Source of the DNA: Sphaeroforma sirkka
Lineage: Eukaryota > Opisthokonta > Ichthyosporea > Ichthyophonida
Reading direction: 5' to 3'
DNA: 27,153 bases
NCBI GenBank assembly: GCA_001586965.3
Contig: LUCW03000222.1
Span: 1-27,153, forward strand
Of the stretch, positions 18,990 through 27,153 are shown piece by piece. The notes beneath the pieces were generated by a model. It made no database searches, had not been told where the DNA came from, and saw nothing but the letters and a program-made list of their open reading frames with translations. Within the stretch, counting starts at the first letter, position 1; each line of letters begins with the position of its first letter. A program made the translations under genes and the position numbers.

Positions 18990-20993
18990 ATGCCTATGCG
19001 TCCAGCACCCCGTAGCCCTCGACGCACTCGTCGCGACGGCAAAGCAACCCAGAGATCTTTGTCAGATTTCGAGCAGACCCACCAAGGAGGCACAGCTTCT
19101 TCGCGCCAGACAGTAGCATCGCGTCGAAGAGATGAACAACCGCGATATGAACAGACAGACCAAGACGTGGGCCAGGCAGCAAGCAGGCGACATCAGTTGG
19201 GGCACGGGTCTCGCTTATCGGCAAGAGGGAGAGCAGATCCAGAAGACAGTGAGGTGCAATTTGTGATTAGGCATACTAGTCGTTCAAAGTCTGCTGAACC
19301 AGCAGCTGAGCGACACAGGGTAGCCAATGTCCGAGGTACTTCGGGCATTCATTCAGCGGGTGGTAGACCGCATTCATGGCAGCCTTTTCACCGAGCACCT
19401 GAACGAGATTTCACTCGAAAGCGAACTCGATCGGGGAGTTTTACCAGTGCAAGTCAGGATTCCCTCGCAGGCAACGGGTATGAGCGACAAGTCCAACGGC
19501 ATAGAAATATGTCAGGGTGGGCCACGGGCACTCGTCAGCAAAACTCTGACGAAATCAGAGGCCGACAGCTAGAGCAATATTTGAGCGACCCACATGGGGA
19601 TTATCGTAGGGAAGCCGAACGAGAACAACTACGTAGACGATGGGAACTCAGCCGACAGCACCGAGACTTTGCGCGATCGATGCAGGATATGCGCAAGGCT
19701 AGTTACGTCGACGACGGTAAGCGCAAGTCTAGTGACGTCGACGACGGTAATGTTCATGGCAGCAGAAAACGACCGCACAAAGGCGAACAGGCGAGAGAGC
19801 CGATCATGACACCAGCGCAGTGGAACGAGCATCGCCGAGCCATGTGTCAACGCCTCGAAGGGAAAATATCTTTCTTTGTGGATGAACTTTGTCGAGCACA
19901 GGGAAACTACGATATCCCAAGATGTACATTACTAACGTCCACGATCGATACACTGAAAGGAGCGTTGATTACTCAATTGGAAGCTATCAGGAAGAACAAA
20001 GCTCCGGAGCCACGGACATGGCCCGATTGGCCTTTAGACCGTTATCAATTAAGCAGCACAGCCGATAGAGACACACGAGGGGCGCTAGAAGAGGCACTGA
20101 AGAACGCCCATGTCTCAGGACTAGATGAGTCGTGGATGGTACGTTGGTTCTATAAGGTACTCATACATTTTAAGGCAGCAAAGGCCACAATTGACTATCT
20201 CCGTGACAACCATAATGAGCTGAGGGTATATCCGGCGGAACAGGTCATAGACCAAATCTGTCAACATGAGAGCAAGGCCACCGTAGACCCTACCTTTAAG
20301 AAGTTGGCGAAGGGTAATCCCCGCACCAAGGGTGTAGAGTCAGCCAGGGAACATTTGAACAAGATTGTGGAAGTTCACAAGAGAGCCTGGGAGCGAGCAG
20401 ATAAGGGCAAGGACTTTCCTAAGCGGTTGCTTAATCACTGCCTCATACAGGCCCTCGAGGACCTGACAGGTAATATGACGTATGAACACACGCTACAACA
20501 CCACATAGGTTGGGACCACCTGGAGACTGAAGACCTTCTCCGCATTTTAAATCCAGACATACAAGAAACCGATGCCATCCTCAGACAACGGGTACGGACA
20601 CAGATGAATGTGGGGGATAGGCGTAGACAGTTTCCAGCCCAACAACGAGATCGTAATTTGAATACGAATACAGGAGGAGGCAGCACACAACGCACAAGCA
20701 CGTCTACGACCACCACGTGTTACGCGTGCAGAGAGGGTGCCCCACCCAGTTTCAGGCATATATCATCCTGCAAGCACTACCAGTCGAACAAAAGGGTTGG
20801 ATTCACATCCAACTCGGGCCGAGGATTTAAGCAAGGCGTATCCTTCGATAAGAGTTTGCCCGCGGTCAACACCATTACGGCTCTAACAGACTCGGACGAC
20901 CAGCAAACGGAGCAGGAGGAGACCACGCCTACAGACACACACACATTGCTTCCATACTGGCACATCCAGACGAAATCGAACAGGGTGAGTTAG
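18990..20993 (+). CDS. gag: gag of copy 3, open frame of 667 codons
   Basis: Structural polyprotein beginning MPMRPAPRSPRRTRR. Residues ~1-230 are Arg/Ser/Gln-rich and probably disordered. Residues ~230-270 carry two VDDGKRK/N units. Residues ~290-550 form the conserved capsid-like part (DELCRAQGNY, TWPDWPLDRY, GLDESWMVRWFYKVL, RLLNHCLIQALEDLTG). Near residue 577 is a Cys/His knuckle, CYAC, then nine residues to His and three to Cys: a CX2CX9HX3C arrangement, longer than the common CX2CX4HX4C. A Thr/Gln/Glu-rich tail follows. ATG choice: the first in-frame Met, shared by all copies, after the TATA-like site. Open throughout; protease follows in pol. Confidence 0.88.
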   Translation: MPMRPAPRSPRRTRRDGKATQRSLSDFEQTHQGGTASSRQTVASRRRDEQPRYEQTDQDVGQAASRRHQLGHGSRLSARGRADPEDSEVQFVIRHTSRSKSAEPAAERHRVANVRGTSGIHSAGGRPHSWQPFHRAPERDFTRKRTRSGSFTSASQDSLAGNGYERQVQRHRNMSGWATGTRQQNSDEIRGRQLEQYLSDPHGDYRREAEREQLRRRWELSRQHRDFARSMQDMRKASYVDDGKRKSSDVDDGNVHGSRKRPHKGEQAREPIMTPAQWNEHRRAMCQRLEGKISFFVDELCRAQGNYDIPRCTLLTSTIDTLKGALITQLEAIRKNKAPEPRTWPDWPLDRYQLSSTADRDTRGALEEALKNAHVSGLDESWMVRWFYKVLIHFKAAKATIDYLRDNHNELRVYPAEQVIDQICQHESKATVDPTFKKLAKGNPRTKGVESAREHLNKIVEVHKRAWERADKGKDFPKRLLNHCLIQALEDLTGNMTYEHTLQHHIGWDHLETEDLLRILNPDIQETDAILRQRVRTQMNVGDRRRQFPAQQRDRNLNTNTGGGSTQRTSTSTTTTCYACREGAPPSFRHISSCKHYQSNKRVGFTSNSGRGFKQGVSFDKSLPAVNTITALTDSDDQQTEQEETTPTDTHTLLPYWHIQTKSNRVS

Positions 20994-21047
20994 AAGAGGA
21001 TGCAACGTGGGAAACCATAGGCAGCGATCAGGAATAGGACGTAAAGG

Positions 21048-21440
21048 GTGTCGGATGTAGATGCAACTTTAGTTTTCCCGTCTAGCACACCTGTGATACT
21101 ATCGATCAAAGATTCATTACTTTCAATGGACAATCGAGTATTCATATCCATCCTGATTAACGGTAAGACATGCAGGGCGTTAGTGGATTCTGGGGCAAAC
21201 AGAAGTTGCATTGATTCGACATCCGCACACGATTGGGGATTGCAAATTAAGTCGGCTCCGGAGGGATCCTATATATACCTAGCTGATCGTAGTCTTCGTA
21301 CACGGCGAATAGGCTCAACCGTACAAACTCCAGTACGATATGGTCTAGAGCTCACAGAACAGTCTTTCGAGCTAATGAATCTACCACCGGCTATCGACGC
21401 GATCGTAGGCCAGGATCTTATGCCTGGCTTTAGGGCTATA
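21048..21440 (+). pseudogene. pol: Aspartic protease of copy 3
   Basis: Retropepsin-like domain that in the family cuts Gag and Gag-Pol. It shows DNRVFISILINGKTCRALVD followed by SGANRSCID, with the catalytic D-S-G-A at 21186-21197, and later DAIVGQDLMPG, resembling the C-terminal hydrophobic-hydrophobic-G motif region. It is the first pol domain, about 60 bp after gag. Copy 1 has the same domain at 1740-1350, and element Z the beginning of one at 27080-27153. Confidence 0.85.
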
Positions 21441-21599
21441 CGTGGGAGGCCTTCAGTCGCCATTCTCACCCATAGATCCAACGGAGCTAGACAAACTATT
21501 GGAACCAATACCGTTGAGACGACCACCAGATTTGACCGAGGAAACCGGTGTTCGCCTGGAACTAGACAAGGAACTGAGGGACAATGACGGTATTCGAGA

Positions 21600-22500
21600 A
21601 AAGGACAGGTGCAGACTGGAAGGAGGCGAAGTTAGATTGCCAGTGACACCAGATCAAGCTGCAAGGATGCGGAAGGCAGTAAGGAACTTTGTAGCAGACA
21701 AATGGATACCATGGGTAGATAGACAGGTGCAGAAGTGGATTCAAGATTTGGTCATAGTTCAAAGGGATACAGCCACTTCCGTCAACTTACCCTTGCTCGC
21801 CGTGCCAGAGTATACTCAATCTGGAGAACTAAAGAAAGTGCGAGTGTGTTTGGACCTCAGAGCGGTGAATGCATTAATACCGGCGGATCAGTTCATTATT
21901 CCCCGTATCAACGACATCATTGGTAACATCAAAGGGAAGAGATATTACACGACATTGGATCTAACCGCAGCGTACCATCGACTCCCAATTCACCCTGATT
22001 CTCAGTATTTATTCAGTTTCACACATGGCAAAAGCCAGTATTCCTTTACATCAGCGCCATTTGGACTACACACACTGACGCAGCAGTTTCAGCGTACACT
22101 GAGTGTGATATTGCAAGGACTTCCGGCACACCACTACCTGGACGACATCGTATTAGCAACAGATGACTACGAGGAACACGTACGAGTAGTGAAAGAGGTC
22201 ATTCGGCGGCTGACGTACCACAGTTTCAAGCTAAACCCTTCAAAATGTCATTTTGCAGTCAAAGAAGTCATGATCCTAGGGAAGCGAGTATCGAAGGCCG
22301 GAATTGATATTTGCCATGAAAAGCAGGCCAAGCTCATTGACTGGCCAACCCCGAAGAAGTACAAAGACATTGCATCGGCCTTGGGATTAGCCAACTTTCT
22401 TCACGAGCACCTACCAAACTTTGCAGAGGTAGTTGCCCCACTCCGGGAATTTGTAAGACTGAAGCCTAAGGAAATCATTGGAGACAGGTGGGAACAGAGA
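21600..22500 (+). pseudogene. pol: Reverse transcriptase of copy 3
   Basis: Ty3/gypsy reverse transcriptase. Visible motifs in order: VRVCLDLRAVNALIP, FIIPRINDIIGNI, YYTTLDLTAAYHRLPI with a catalytic Asp, SAPFGLHTLTQQFQ, and HHYLDDIVLA with the YLDD box at 22135-22146, then the thumb-like LNPSKCHFAVKEV and LGKRVSKAGI. These are the usual gypsy RT blocks. Preceded by protease and followed by RNase H. Pol as a whole is broken about four times. Confidence 0.9.
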
Positions 22501-22569
22501 TACCAGCAAGCTTGGGATGCCATGAAGCAAGCCATAGTTGAGGCAGTAGTGTTGAAATTTCCACCGTCG

Positions 22570-22960
22570 ACGAAGTACCTTTACAACTCGAAACGGATGC
22601 AAGCGACTACGGTATTGGAGGTGCATTGTTCCAGACCATAGAAGGGAAGAAGCAATACCTAATGTTCTTCAGCAAGACCCTCAACGCAGCACAGCGCAAT
22701 TACGCAACACCCATGAAGGAATTATTGGCCTTGGTATATGGTCTCACACACTTCCGGGATCATCTCGAAGGTCAACGCTTTTCAGTGTTGACTGATCACA
22801 AGGCTTTGGTGTATATGAACACACAGCTAAAGCTGAATCCGATGCTACAACGATGGCATCACATCATAGCGCTTTTCAATTTTACTATCTCGCACATCCC
22901 GGGTATAAAGAACGTGTTACCAGACGCGTGGTCTAGGCTTCATGAGGGAACTGTTGAGAC
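22570..22960 (+). pseudogene. pol: RNase H of copy 3
   Basis: RNase H domain that removes RNA template strands. It contains FFSKTLNAAQRNYATPMKEL, ALVYGLTHFRDHLEG, VLTDHKALVYMN with a catalytic Asp, and LQRWHHIIALFNFTISHIPG then KNVLPDAWSR, the typical Ty3/gypsy end of the domain (N-x-x-D-x-x-S-R-type). Followed at once by the NPPW domain rather than directly by integrase. Confidence 0.88.
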
Positions 22961-23039
22961 TGAGGACCCGGAGGTACTATATGCAGAATGTTGGCAACTT
23001 TTTCCAGACTACTTTGAGCAAGCGCAACGGATTATGGGT

Positions 23040-23275
23040 GAGAATAATGTCGATGTCTTTGCTTCGCATCAGGACCATCATTTGCTACGCTACTACACCG
23101 ACGATGACAGGGGTGGAGCGTTTGCACATTGTTGGAAAGATATAGACGGATGGATGAACCCACCATGGAGATTAATCCATAGAATGTTGCGCAAGATACG
23201 ATCAGAGAGGGCCACAGCTACGGTGTGTCTACCGTGGGCGCCCCACGAGCCCTTGGTTCCAGTTATTCAAGTCGC
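23040..23275 (+). pseudogene. NPPW (Dam-methyltransferase-like) domain of copy 3
   Basis: Between RNase H and integrase: NVDVFASHQDHHLLRYY, an acidic loop, GWMNPPWRLIHRMLRKI with NPPW at 23157-23168, then ATVCLPWAPHEPLVPVIQ. The layout (an Asp strand at the start, NPPW, a helix, then a hydrophobic strand with Pro/Trp) resembles phage-type Dam N6-adenine methyltransferases and the domain that DIRS elements carry after RNase H. Element X has the same motifs at 6775-6960. The domain is recognised from short motifs only, and it may have lost methyltransferase activity or serve a different role. Confidence 0.55.
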
Positions 23276-23549
23276 TTCTACAAAGAGACCCAGTATTAGT
23301 TCAAGGACAGCCTACTCCTTCCTCAAATACGGAAAGTATGCGAGTGGCAAGGCACCATGGGGTCACACAGTCATTGCCAGAGTAGGTCCACGCAATGGTT
23401 ACAGCCTTCCAGCGACGTTTTCAGCACGATTGGGATATGCAGAGCCGTCCTCAGTATCGAAAGTCACCCCATTAGATACGTCTCGGCTAGTATCGATCGC
23501 TATCTCGGAAGTAGCCATGACGGATTCTCCAGATGAGGAAGAGATAAGC

Positions 23550-24500
23550 CGTCGCACACAGCTCACCTTGTGTCAGCATGAGATTGGGCATCATAGAGCA
23601 GAAGATACAGTTGCTCAACTACAGTAGAACGGACATTTGTGGCCTAACGCTCTGGAACTTGCACAAACAGTTAGGAGAAACTGTCGCACATGTCTAGGAC
23701 AGAGGGTGTTACGAAAGGATTTCACCCGATGATTAATATAACGGCAAAGTATCCGTGGGATCATATTCAAGTCGACATGATTCCAATGCCACTAGTTTCA
23801 GCAGCAGGAAATCGATATATATTGCACGTCTTGGATATAGCAACGGGGTACTCGATATTGAGAGCAACGGCCACAAAGTCAGCAGAAGTGGTGACATCTA
23901 AACTTATGGAGGGGTTTGGGGAACATGGTTTTCCCAGGAAAATTCAATCAGACGAGGGAGGCGAGTTTTCGAACAAGATTGTTAAATTAATAACTCAAGA
24001 AGTTGGAGTGATGCATGCAAAGTCGCCACCATATCGTCCTCAGGTTCTGGGAGCAGCGGAGAGAAGACACAGAGACATACACGAAGGAGTTCGCAAGCTA
24101 TGTGAATCTTTGCCTACGGCATGGGATGTCCGACTACCACTTATTATGCTGTGCCAGAACCTCCGAATATCTCGGCGACACAAGACAGCACCATTCAGTG
24201 CTTACTTCGGTCGCCGTCATGTTCCGTTTGCTGACTTCACGGATGACCTTCCGGGGAATCAGCCGGTCACCAATGAGGCTTGGGCACACCGGCTGGATCG
24301 TTTGCACGACACTATCTTGCCGACGCTTTACAAGGTCACGCAGAAATACGCAGACACACTATTCAGGCAGTTTGACCGCCTCCATGCTTTGATTTTATCG
24401 CCTTTCAACCAGGGGATGTGGTAATGGTACGGTCCGAAGGTCGCACAACCAAAGCAATGCGACCAATGTTTGGACCATACGTTGTCAAAACCAGACAGGG
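23550..24500 (+). pseudogene. pol: Integrase of copy 3
   Basis: Zinc-binding part with HEIGHHRAEDT and NCRTCLGQ (~23575-23705), catalytic core with WDHIQVDMIPMP (first Asp), IQSDEGGEFSNKI (second Asp) and VLGAAERRHRDIH (Glu), then MFGPYVVKTRQGQGYELTH, the GPY/F module near 24466-24520. This is a complete set of gypsy integrase parts in the usual order. A piece of the same region from another copy lies inverted in element X (7737-8656). Confidence 0.88.
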
Positions 24501-24599
24501 ACAAGGATATGAACTGACACACAAGGATGGTTCACTTCCAGATACTTTCAAAAAGGTAAACCAGTTAGAGTGGAACTTTTGCGACTAGTCCATAGAGCC

Positions 24600-24830
24600 A
24601 CCGAAAAGCCTTTAGAAGATCATATGTGGCAGGATAGTTCCTCGTTCCGTTACATCATTCGACATAGACAGAATGATTCCACAGGGAATACAGAATACTT
24701 GGTTCGCTGGCGGATGGTGATCCAACTTGGGAGTCAGCCGAAGCTTTTGACGATCCGAATGACATCGCGGCATACCACAAAGCCGAGCAAACTCGGCAGA
24801 AGAAGAAAGCGGCACAACAACAATAATTCC
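24600..24830 (+). pseudogene. pol: Chromodomain-like C-terminal part of copy 3
   Basis: After the GPY/F module comes SSSFRYIIRHRQNDSTGNTE leading into EYLVRW, the most recognisable chromodomain core, with a TWE-type segment expected and visible nearby. In chromoviruses such a domain directs integration to certain chromatin. The call rests on the short EYLVRW context and its position. Confidence 0.55.
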
Positions 24831-24929
24831 AACGTTACGTTGATGAATACTAGATGTCTATCATCTACTTCGGATCGAAGTTTTGTCTCTCCTCGTGAGA
24901 TTTCACCACGGTATAGAGGCGAAAGACGA

Positions 24930-25220
24930 TTCCACAACTCGAGCTTATAGGCGAGTATAACTCCAGCGGATACCCTAGCTTATGGGGTGAAAACATACCA
25001 GCGGATACCCTAGCTTTTGGGGGGTGAAAATATACCAGCACAGCCGGGATGGTTCAAAAGACCAGTTTCCAAGGCAAGAACTTACTCAGCAGAAGGATTT
25101 CATTAGTTTATATATATATATATATATATATTGTTTATTTACACTACTAGTTATATATGTTTAATTTTCAATAGTTTAAGAGGTCATTTATTTTTTGAAG
25201 CTCTTCAATCACTGGTGACG
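24930..25220 (+). other. 3' non-coding region of copy 3
   Basis: Contains two ~36-bp direct repeats (24963-24997 and 24998-25034) based on CCAGCGGATACCCTAGCTT, and a TA tract near 25111-25131. The same order is found in copy 2 (10184-10480). No coding region is seen. Confidence 0.75.
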
Positions 25221-25237
25221 CTTGAGCTTGAGGGGAG
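25221..25237 (+). promoter_or_regulatory. Purine tract (plus-strand primer) of copy 3
   Basis: GCTTGAGCTTGAGGGGAG-like sequence ends directly at the 3' LTR; the core GAGGGGAG is the likely primer. Present also in copy 2. Confidence 0.7.
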
Positions 25238-25418
25238 TGTGGTAAAAGTCCCCTTTAAACCACTATCAGTGTGGAGTTAGAATTAATTTACAATTAATTC
25301 ACACGAGGTGAATTATTTGTAGACCACGTAGACAATCAAATATAAGAATAAATACACCGCACTGAGCCTCAGGAGACTCAGTAGGTTTTAGTATCGTATT
25401 TTGATGTGTTTTACTACA
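25238..25418 (+). repeat. 3' LTR of copy 3
   Basis: 181 bp, TGTGGTAAAAG...TTTTACTACA, followed by GTAG. It differs from the 5' LTR by about two substitutions and four short indels. Confidence 0.92.
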
Positions 25419-25422
25419 GTAG
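25419..25422. repeat. Target-site duplication GTAG, right
   Basis: Pairs with 18585-18588 across copy 3. Element Z resumes after it. Confidence 0.7.
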
Positions 25423-25633
25423 TGTTAGAGTAGATAGATCATCCACACTACTGATGTTAGTGTAGGAAATGAAACAGTCACGAGGGAACCCACGAGTTCT
25501 CGGAGATCGATGTCGAGACGTTATGTGTTTGAAGGATGAAATTTAATAGAAAATGGATGATATTTATATTCAGTACTCTATCAGTTCATTCGCACACATT
25601 TCTAGTTCTCCATTGACAAACAACTCACCAACC
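25423..25633 (+). other. Leader of element Z, second part
   Basis: Non-coding stretch between the copy 3 insertion and the Z gag. It has TATTTATA at 25561-25568 and then TCAGTTCATTCGCACACATT (25577-25596), a possible start-site region. An equivalent TATA-like site stands before gag in family A. Confidence 0.45.
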
Positions 25634-27060
25634 ATGTCCTACCCCGCCAAAGTCGTAGACAGCAACTCTTGAATCCTGAGCGCCGCAAGGAAGATGATAT
25701 CGACCGACGTGGAACTAAACGTCGTCAGTCCCATACGGAACGCTCTGCCCGCACTCAGGTCAGGCACTGGAGGGGCAACAACAGACACACATCTGGGGCT
25801 CCACATATTATTTCCGCGGACGACAAGCAGCCACCAACAGCAAACAAAAATGGACCTGCACAATCTGACGAGGATGTCATATTCGAGGGTGAGACCAAGG
25901 AAGTACCCAGACCTGCGTGCGGACAGCAGTCAGACTTTTATTGGTGAACAGGTAGCCAGTGAAGGGCTGTCCCCTCGTTCGTCTCTGGATACTCCAGGGC
26001 CTTATTTCCCAGTAATGACCCACCACGCCTCCCACCTAACAAGCGGAAGCGTCACCGGAACCGTACCAACAACAAGGAAACGGCACGGGAACAATCGTCA
26101 GCTCAGAAACTCACGGAGCTGATGAAACAACAACATCTCTCTTTGAGAAATACGAACAGAGGTTACAGCGCATAAAACACCGGACGAACTACAATAGGGG
26201 CCGGCCGCTGGGAGAGAGTTCTTCTTGACGCACACGAACGGGTACAGGCAGTACCAGAGGACGAAGACAACCCTACCTTCCGAATTCAGGCTGCTGAGCG
26301 TCCGTTTTATGGACTCTGGGTACAAATCACCAGGGTCAGAGGACAGTTCAACCGAGGAGGATGATACTCTGTCTGCCAGTGAGAACACACCAACTTTTCA
26401 AGAGTTCGCACATGAACAAGCATTAGCCAGACAGAACCCTCAAGGTAAGGAGGCGGTGAAGAATAGACAGGACCGATTAAGTAATGAACCTGCGCCAACA
26501 ACAGCAACGTCAGTGGGGAGAGAAAGAAGCGCCCAGTGAATATGTACAGACACCATAAACGACAAGAGAAGGAGACACCAGTGCCTCCGCCCACACCGGC
26601 TAGTATCGAGAAAAGGCGACAGGCGCTACACGCACGGATACACAGTTAAGTGACGAGCTATGCCGGGCAATCGAGGAGAATAACACGGCCTCGAGCTGAA
26701 GCTCTTCGGGGCGTGATTGAGACACTTCGAGCTACATTAGAGTCCCGACCGATAGAGAAGCGTCCTGTACCTTCACCACGTACGTGGCCTGACTGGCCAA
26801 TCGAACAGATACTACCTACATGATATCATGGAACGGGACACAAGAGGGGTTTCCTCCGAGGCGTTCAAGAACGCACAAATCGCAGGGCTGGACGAGAGTT
26901 GGAACCTTACATGGCGCCCATAAGGTACTATCTTACTTTCAAGGCGTGAGAAGTCAACACCAAACCACACCTATGAGACGTGGAGTCGGTAGCTGATCAT
27001 GCATGAGAGGTGTGAGGGTGTCTGAGTCGGATAGGAGCTTACATTTGTTACCACGATTGG
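25634..27060 (+). pseudogene. gag: gag of element Z
   Basis: Starts MSYPAKVVDSNS at 25634. It continues through Arg/Gln/Thr-rich stretches like the N-terminal third of family A gag, an acidic Ser-rich part (SPGSEDSSTEEDDTLSASEN), and then capsid-like segments: DELCRA near 26653, RTWPDWPIEQ near 26780, and a counterpart of GLDESW near 26890. These align in order with family A gag (DELCRA, RTWPDWP, GLDESW). Sequence between the matches is widely diverged and the frame is broken many times, so this is an old copy. Confidence 0.7.
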
Positions 27061-27069
27061 AGCAGTGAT

Positions 27070-27153
27070 GGCAATACAAGACCCATTGCTGACGTCAGAC
27101 AACCGAGTCTATATTCAATACAATCCAACGGACGTTCAAAGCCTTGATAGGCA
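27070..27153 (+). pseudogene. pol: Start of protease of element Z (window edge)
   Basis: Shows QDPLLTSDNRVYIQ, matching IKDPLLSMDNRVFIS just before the D-S-G-A site of the family A protease. The window ends before the catalytic residues would appear. Confidence 0.6.

Larger units (their letters stand above)
18589..25418 (+). mobile_element. Family A copy 3: most complete copy, chromovirus-like
   Basis: A 6.8-kb Ty3/gypsy element with both LTRs, target duplication GTAG, a short leader, an open gag, and pol in the order protease, RT, RNase H, NPPW domain, integrase, chromodomain-like tail, then 3' repeats and purine tract. Integrase after RNase H and a chromodomain-like end suggest the chromovirus branch. 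Pol is broken about four times. Its LTRs differ at about two substitutions and four small indels over ~180 bp, so the insertion is fairly recent. Its leader is far shorter than those of copies 1 and 2. Confidence 0.92.
16946..27153 (+). mobile_element. Element Z: older relative of family A, split by copy 3
   Basis: Plus-strand gypsy fossil made of a 249-bp LTR, a leader in two parts (17195-18588 and 25423-25633), gag (25634 to about 27060) and the start of a protease at the window edge. Copy 3 lies between the two leader parts, with the target duplication GTAG on both sides. The gag and protease match family A at protein level (DELCRA, RTWPDWP, DPLLTSDNRVYI) but little at DNA level. The coding part is broken many times, so Z is older than the copy 3 insertion. 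The rest lies beyond the window. Confidence 0.75.

Noticed and set aside
19327-19572. An 81-codon second-frame ORF inside gag, also found in copies 1 and 2 (MSEVLRAFIQRVVDRIHGSL...).
   Set aside because: The copies are so similar at DNA level that a shared alternative frame is expected; there is no independent evidence of translation.
24328-24937. Minus-strand ORFs opposite the integrase and chromodomain regions.
   Set aside because: Antisense shadows of pol with no protein similarity that I recognise.

Overview
The window is eukaryotic repeat DNA: a stack of nested Ty3/gypsy-type LTR retrotransposons, with no host gene that I can support. The lineage cannot be fixed from sequence alone. Scattered TTTAGGG/TTTTAGGG telomere-like tracts, apparently intron-free long frames and long (TA)n tracts would suit a stramenopile such as an oomycete, but plants and several algae or protists with TTTAGGG telomeres remain possible.

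Layout. (1) 1-5661, minus strand: copy 1 of family A, entering at its RNase H and running back through RT, protease, gag and a ~1.66 kb leader to a 180-bp LTR. (2) 5662-9994, plus strand: element X, an older and more degraded gypsy pol of another family. It holds an inverted family A integrase fragment (7737-8656), a duplicated block and four telomere-like tracts. (3) 9995-14435, minus strand: copy 2 of family A, a gag-only derivative with LTRs at both ends. (4) 14436-16458, minus strand: element Y, an unrecognised, probably gag-like coding region, cut by copy 2. (5) 16493-16945: a 304-bp tandem repeat. (6) 16946-27153, plus strand: element Z, a relative of family A with a 249-bp LTR, long leader, decayed gag and the start of a protease at the window edge. 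(7) 18589-25418, plus strand: copy 3 of family A, the most complete copy, inserted in the leader of Z with a 4-bp GTAG target duplication.

Family A order is LTR, leader, TATA-like palindrome, gag (capsid and a CCHC-like knuckle), aspartic protease, RT (YLDD), RNase H, an NPPW domain resembling Dam-type N6-adenine methyltransferases, integrase (zinc finger, D-D-E core, FGPY module), chromodomain-like tail, 3' repeats, purine tract, LTR. All copies are fossils: copy 3 has an open gag but a pol broken about four times; copy 2 has no pol; X, Y and Z are each broken several times.

The most interesting points are the NPPW domain between RNase H and integrase in two diverged families, the short-LTR/long-leader architecture with a TATA box just before gag and no usual primer-binding site, and telomere-like tracts at rearrangement junctions in X and Y.
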